Below are positions 57,986 through 64,000 of a stretch of 64,000 nucleotides of DNA, in pieces (positions within the stretch are counted from its first letter, which is position 1; each line of letters starts with the position of its first letter). The notes under the pieces are model-generated. The model saw nothing but the letters and a program-made list of their open reading frames with translations, ran no database searches and was not told the origin of the DNA. A program made the translations under genes and the position numbers. Where the stretch lies: the NCBI GenBank assembly GCA_949592205.1, contig CATIUR010000004.1, positions 7,877,001 through 7,941,000 on the forward strand. Reading direction: 5' to 3'. Origin of the DNA: Helichrysum umbraculigerum (Eukaryota > Streptophyta > Magnoliopsida > Asterales > Asteraceae).

Positions 57986-58122
57986 TCTGGGTCTGGTCGA
58001 GGTCTGTTCGTCCGATCATCTTATAAAACCAGTTTTAAATCCTATTTCCGCATACAATAACTTAATACAAAGCTAATACATGCTATATAACGTTCTATAA
58101 ACATAAAATTAACGAGAATTGA

Positions 58123-59979
58123 TATAACACCCCTCGTTTAATTTAAACAATAATATAATAATGGCTACTCGGAAGCGTATATTTAAAACATACTATCAAT
58201 GTACTCTAAATGTCAATAAACTTTTTCAATCTTATTACATGACATTTCAACAAACTCGGTGTTATATAATTCAAAACATCTCTTTAGTTATCAAAATAAC
58301 ATCAGAGTAAAAGCCTGTCAAACATTCCATCCAGTCCAACAACCTCCTGCCCAATATGTCCCATTAATATACAACATGCAGGAAGAACTGTGGTGGGGTT
58401 AGCATAAAGCTAAGTGAATGAAACTGTAAGCAACAGTCCAACCTAGCATAACAATCTGTTTACATCAAATAACAATAAACAGAAAATCAATCAATCACTC
58501 GACATCCAATCAATGTCAAGATACACCAATCAAGCATTATTAATCGTCATGAGGATCGGTGGCTCCTGAGATACCCTAATACCAGTTTGGTACTCAAGGA
58601 ACTTTTATCAATCATCTGTATTGGCCTATACAGAATTACCGATAACCAGTTGTTAATCACACACGACCTAGATCCCTAAACCGACATTTTAAGTTTTAAG
58701 ATCTCCTGTCGTCTACAATAACAACCAAGTCCAACTGTCAAATCAAGTTGACCTCGAAATCTTACATACTAGCACCATCAGTCAAGTAAGCAACTAGTCA
58801 AACTATCATGGCAAGATATCTCAACAATTACATTCTATCAAAGTAATACTATAATTACTTGTTGTAAATCAAATCATTACAACTAAATCACACTGAGGTT
58901 ATAGATCCACTCACCAACTACCTCAGGCCTCCACTCAGTAGTCTAATATCACTGAGCCTTCTCCACATCTGAGAATCAATAATCAAATATAAGTTAGTAA
59001 TTAATATCAATATACTGAACTTATATCAACACAATAATTCAAATCAATTATTCGAATAACAGTTAATACCTATGCCACCATATTATCTTAGGCATAAATA
59101 TAACTAAGCTCAAGAATATAACTTACATTAACATTTTATGTTCAAGTTATATTAACAACTCATAAGTGTCTAAACCTAACACAAAAATGGCTGGAATTCA
59201 GCCTTACCCGCCGGGTAAGACCCATACCCGCCGGGTATCCATTATACCTCACAAGCCGCCGGCTTGGCTCAGAAGCCGCCGGCTTCCCAATCAGCACCCA
59301 TCCCCGCCGGGTAAGGGAGGTACCCGCCGGGTACTCCCTTCGTCCCAGCCCTCTGCGTTCTGATCAAAACCTAACTCGCGATTTTAATCACCAAAACTCG
59401 ATTTCAAACAGTTATAAACACCTAATAACTTCACATAATCATCATGAAACCTTTATAACATGTTTCTAACATCTAATTCTTCCAAATCATCATTTTCAAT
59501 CAAATTGATTTAAATTCAAACTTACCTCAATTTGAAGAACACTGAATTTTGATAATGATTAGGATGAAACTAGAATCAATCATAGCTCCAAATTCACTTT
59601 CAATTTGTTTTCTAGGTTTTGATTTGGATTTCTAAGAATTTCTGTGAGTTTTAGAAGTTTCATATGAAACTTTCCTAAATAGGAAAGTGATATAAATAGC
59701 CGACCTTACAAACCGCCTCCAATATACGGGTATAATTTAATACCCCATCTCAATCTATTGTCTGGAACCCGAAAACCATTTGCGAGTCCAAACATTTTAT
59801 TGTACCGTCAACTATATTAATTTACAACAATTAATAATTCACTTATCACATTGGAATATTCGGCTCCTATTCCAATTATTTCAACTAATTCAAACAATAT
59901 TATTTCCAAACTCATTTAAATACTAATTTAAATCAAGAAATAATATATAAACGACTAGGTCCATTTCGAGGATGTTACA
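58123..59979 (-). repeat. 3' LTR of a Ty3/gypsy element
   Basis: In sense (minus strand) it starts TGTAACATCCTCGAAATGG at 59979 and ends GAGGGGTGTTATA at 58123, 1857 bp, with the last dinucleotide CA apparently mutated. A purine tract precedes it (59981-59997). TATA box TATTTATA at 59691-59698, donor-like GAG/GTAAG at 59525. It abuts the LTR fragment 55756-58122 and probably inserted into it. Confidence 0.85.
59204..59334 (-). repeat. Six CGCCG-loop hairpins with varying stems
   Basis: 15-nt dyads at 59204 (TTACC/GGTAA), 59224 (ATACC/GGTAT), 59252 (CAAGC/GCTTG), 59272 (GAAGC/GCTTC), and 59320 (GTACC/GGTAC), all around the constant CGCCG. A sixth at about 59300 pairs only in its inner bases. 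The array begins 191 nt downstream (sense) of the donor at 59525. Confidence 0.92.
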
Positions 59980-60035
59980 ACTCTCCCCCCCTTAAAGAGA
60001 TTTCGTCCCGAAATCTAACCTCAATCAATCTGACT
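59980..60035 (-). pseudogene. Last codons of gypsy pol and polypurine tract
   Basis: In sense: VRFRDEISLRGGEL then stop, encoded at about 60022-59978, overlapping the purine tract AAGGGGGGGAGAG. This FRDEI-like end followed by a G-rich tract is typical of the 3' boundary of plant Ty3/gypsy elements. No integrase or chromodomain codons could be followed further upstream. Confidence 0.7.
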
Positions 60036-63000
60036 AATGTGATATAATCACATACTTCTTAGCATACATTAATCCTCAATAGCAACTTACAACTATACTT
60101 AGACTGTTTGAATTCTTTCCACATGCACATATCCAAATGTACATGCTTCTATCTTTTCCTACGCACACATACAGTGCATCTAATCAATATCATCAATCAG
60201 ATATATCTTATAGACAAATACTTACTTCAACAAGTGAAACCTACAATCACTTAATCAACAAGTAATACTTAACATTACTTAATAGGTCTATGCAACCAGA
60301 AATTAGCAACATGCTAAAATCTTTAACCTATTCTCACTGTTCATCTCTGTTATCAATAAAACAGCAGTAAACAATATCACAACAACAGTGTTTATTAAAC
60401 CACAGGTACCTAGCAACACTGAAATATAATTCAGCTCACGACCAACAATCAGTCTAATATACAGATCACAATCTTAAATCTCTACCATCAAAGATCTGAA
60501 ATTCAAATCTAGGTCAACTTTTCATCCAAAAGTTTCATACCTACTCTCTTGAACAACCTATCATATTCACATATCACTATCACTATCATACGAAATCCTT
60601 TACTTAGAAGTAATCCAGATTCATATCACCTTAATAAGCAAAGCAGAGGTCAAACTCAGTAGGTAAAACTACAATTAACAAGTATTTTGCTCAATCAACA
60701 AAGGTACCAAAATCAAACATTACCTACATTCAACCAACCTCTACATTGACTTATTTCTACTTGTAATTCCTTTCATTACAACCTATCAATTGTTAACAAC
60801 AACAATAACATTTCCAATAATCACAACACTAATGATTATACTGTTCAGTACGCCTATCCATACTTACTATTTATCTTCAAATCTAACTGACCATCAAGTT
60901 AGAATTTACATAACGCTTAAACTGGTAAGACATCCAGAATCTTATCTTAGCAACCAGTTAATTACTTTAAAATCTTAAGCTACTAATCACAAGCAATTAG
61001 AATTTATACGACTTTAATCACATAATCACTTAGTACTACATCCCATCAATATAGCAACTAAGTCAGTCTTTATCAATATTATGATACTACAACTTAAGTA
61101 TCACAATATCACAATGTGCTACTTCTCAACACATTTTTAACAAAATCTACATCAAGTTAATCACAATTAACTGACCTCCACATATCTTATGGCACATTTT
61201 AATTCATTCTATTAAAACTTATCATGCCATTTATTATCATGTATATCACACATACATACCTACACAACTTCAGGTACTCTCTTAAATGGATATATACACA
61301 TCAATTCCATTTCATTCTATACACTAGGCCATTCAAACTATTAGAGCCTTTATCAAACCTTTTCAATACTATTAATCATCACATATCCATACCACAGGAC
61401 ATGGAACAATCACCAACTCTATGTTTCATTTATATACATAATACATCGTATATAACTTAAACAATTTAATCTAAACTTACAATAAAAGTTTGGTGAATAC
61501 AATCATCACCTATCAATTTCAAGGTTTCCCTTATTTCCTAACACATACAATTATACACACATACCTAATTTCTCAAAATATGAACAACTTTCCAATTCAT
61601 ATTCATTAATTTATCAACCAAGGTCAAACTAGACCTTTAACACAGTTTAACTTCCAGATATCCTTTCATATCATTTCTTATTTGGATTTAATCCCAATTT
61701 TTCCACTTTATCACTTACTTTATTTGTATACAATCAACAAATAACTAAAGAATCCATTCAATTCTTTCAATACTTAAGTGATTTACCATGAGGTATCAAT
61801 CAACCTACACAATCATTAATAATAATTTTCAATTATTTCACTTCTCATATTCTTACCCAATCATGGCTGTCATCACAAGCCTCATACATTGGTAAGATTT
61901 TCTTATCACAATTCTAATCAATGTGATTTAATTATTCTAACATATCTTAGCAAGTTATAACTGTCATATCAAACAATGACTTCATATCTGTATAATTCTT
62001 CAACACATATTCAGTTCAAATATTAAATATTACCCAACTGAATACTCAATTATACTTAACACTATTTCAATTACTTAATACTAGCCTTAAGTAATAACTC
62101 AAGTCTCACAAACTTAGACCATTCTTCTATCTCCTTTGGATTTTCAATGACCCGTTTCAACATAATTTAACTAATCTAGGAATTCAATCACATTCCACAC
62201 AATCATAACATTACAATCTATGTTAGACTATTTCAACACACACCGTTGACTACATGTCAACTTTGATTTCAATCAATCAATCAATAAAATCCTCTAACTG
62301 CTTTTCTCAAGTTTGACTCATTCACAAACCAATCACAAGCAATTAATTTTATACACAATTCTCTATTCATGGTTTGACTTTCAAAGTTAACATACTATCA
62401 ATATTAACTCTCAACAAACCATTTCCTTTTATATGTCCACTTTCAAACATATATTTTAAATTATTACTTTCAATAATCTTATCAATCCTTTACAAGGACA
62501 AAGTCAACCTACATCAATCTTGGCTCCATACAAGCCATTTCATATTGTATGTTTACTTTCAAACATAAACTTCTCATTATTACATTCAATAATTCTAGGA
62601 ATTCCTCAAGCAAGACAATATTAACTTATCTCAATCTTTGGCTTCATACAAGCCAGATACCAAATAGTGATTCATTTAAACACTATACAAATCCACCTAT
62701 GGACAATTTGACACAATCCGTCACAACTACATTTTCAACAAAATCAAATTAATCAATTAGGTTTATCATCAAAACCTCTATTAATGACAAATATATTTTA
62801 CTCTCGCACCTTTACAATCTAATTGTCACAGTCCCATCAACTGATTGTTTTCTTATCAAAACAACTATTAAACAACTTAGCATACTATCATGCTCCATTT
62901 CCAAAATCACATTACATTTCTTTTATACTAAGTAGCCTCAACAAGTTCATGTGGCACAACATAATATAACAACGGTGATCAGACGTTGCAAGATTATGTT

Positions 63001-64000
63001 CTTCACAATCCATTCTCAGGCTACTCTACATTATAATTTTCAATGTGATCTACTCTCACTTATATATTAAATACTTCATGATTTCAAATCAATCATAATC
63101 TATTTAATAGTTTCTATCAGCTGATATACACTCAAAATCAGCTTACTACTTACATATTTAATCTTACATATGCAAGCCATTTCACATACATACAATATTC
63201 TAATTTTCAACAACTAAATTACTCAGTATATCACTTATCTGAAACCTCAAACACATGATAACTCATCATCATAGTTTCAATACTTAACACTAATCAATGT
63301 CCCTATTTACCTCAAAATTCAGGACACATCTTAATTAATTATCATCACTTTGACATATGCTATACTATCAAGCATCAATGTCACAACAAATCTACTCAAT
63401 CATGTTACTATAACACATTTCATTTATTAATTCTCAATTGATCAGAAAGATCTATCACTTCCCCAAATCAATTTCACATTATCATTCTCTACGTGTCTCA
63501 TAAACCTATCAATCTCGGTTTATATCAAGTGTTTTACTATAGTCAAAACATATCATATAGTCGTACAACACATATGTTCTCAAATAGTAGTCATTTTCAA
63601 TTCAAATGACATAACAGTCCTTAAACAGGATTCAAATCACATCCTGTAACCAATCTACTAATATAATGCTATCAATTATTTTGTCTCACCAATAAAAACA
63701 CTCCTTAGGTTCCAACATCAATCTTGCTAAAACCTTAATCAACTCTCTATCTACTTAAACATATTTCTGCATTTACAATTCAATCAGAAATAACCACTAC
63801 AATGAGCAACAATAAGCATCTCATTTAACACTTCTCTCCTCATGTCAACCTATAGCAATCATTAGTTGACTCAAAACTGGGAAATCATATCAGTCTGACT
63901 CAATTAACTTTACAACAAAGCTTACTCAACATAACAGAGTAAACAATTCAAGTTAATGTAAATTAACATAGGCTTATCAAAGATTACCTGGCAATCTTAA
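60036..64000 (-). mobile_element. Internal region of the gypsy element, no genes seen
   Basis: About 4 kb, running off the window, with strong strand asymmetry: few G on the plus strand (in 60181-60240, 4 G against 11 C). No long open frame on either strand and no recognisable pol or gag. Best explained as the interior of a large non-autonomous (LARD-like) or heavily decayed gypsy element. Confidence 0.6.

Larger units (their letters stand above)
55756..58122 (-). mobile_element. Gypsy-type LTR fragment
   Basis: Begins TGTGACACCCTC and belongs to the family of 8661-11026 and 24312-26833: in sense it has the box CCGTCACCAACAAGCC-like (57305), donor CAG/GTGAGT (57109), acceptor TTCTCAG/GTAC (56074). 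It ends abruptly where the LTR at 58123 starts, so roughly 700 bases seen in its relatives are missing or lie beyond the next element. No genes. Confidence 0.8.

Noticed and set aside
59166..59363. Pro/Gly/Arg-rich open frame
   Set aside because: Translation of the CGCCG hairpin array on the antisense strand of the LTR.

Overview
This is a nuclear genomic window from a flowering plant, most likely a eudicot and possibly Asteraceae. The evidence is GT-AG (and two GC-AG) spliced genes, plant LIM, tetraspanin and chloroplast S1 genes, AT-rich introns, and dense LTR retrotransposons. The family-level guess is an inference. No prokaryotic or viral genome features were seen.

Layout. 1-22.5 kb is a nested transposon stack. 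A PIF/Harbinger-type ORF1 gene (minus strand) is split by a 19.7-kb Sirevirus-like Ty1/copia element (2097-21803, TSD GGGTT). That element's pol is in turn split by a 2.4-kb solo LTR (8661-11026, TSD TCTAA) and by a coding-free LTR element (11096-13961, TSD GATCC). 22.5-34 kb holds a broken zinc-binding mini-gene, two more large solo LTRs (24312-26833 and 27511-30258), MITEs, a SINE and TA microsatellites. 34.9-53 kb is the host gene island, all on the plus strand: a two-LIM-domain protein (5 exons) with a decayed tandem copy, a chloroplast S1-domain RNA-binding protein (13 exons), a TET10-like tetraspanin (11 exons) and a BASS transporter pseudogene. 54-64 kb returns to repeats: an LTR fragment (55756-58122) and the 3' end of a minus-strand Ty3/gypsy element (LTR 58123-59979, internal region running off the right edge).

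Main points of interest. (1) The Sirevirus-like element carries two extra ORFs downstream of pol. ORF3 is itself interrupted by four phase-consistent introns, and ORF3 and ORF4 each start two bases after a splice-acceptor-like site, which suggests spliced subgenomic mRNAs. (2) A roughly 62-nt potentially structured non-coding motif is shared by two otherwise unrelated retroelements (13279-13342 and 19640-19701). (3) The long gypsy-type LTRs carry arrays of short hairpins. In the two on the right the pentaloop CGCCG is constant while the stems change in a complementary way. In three LTRs the array starts about 160-190 nt downstream of a GTAAG splice donor, the position expected of a packaging or dimerisation signal. 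These last points rest on reading the sequence by eye and need comparative tests.
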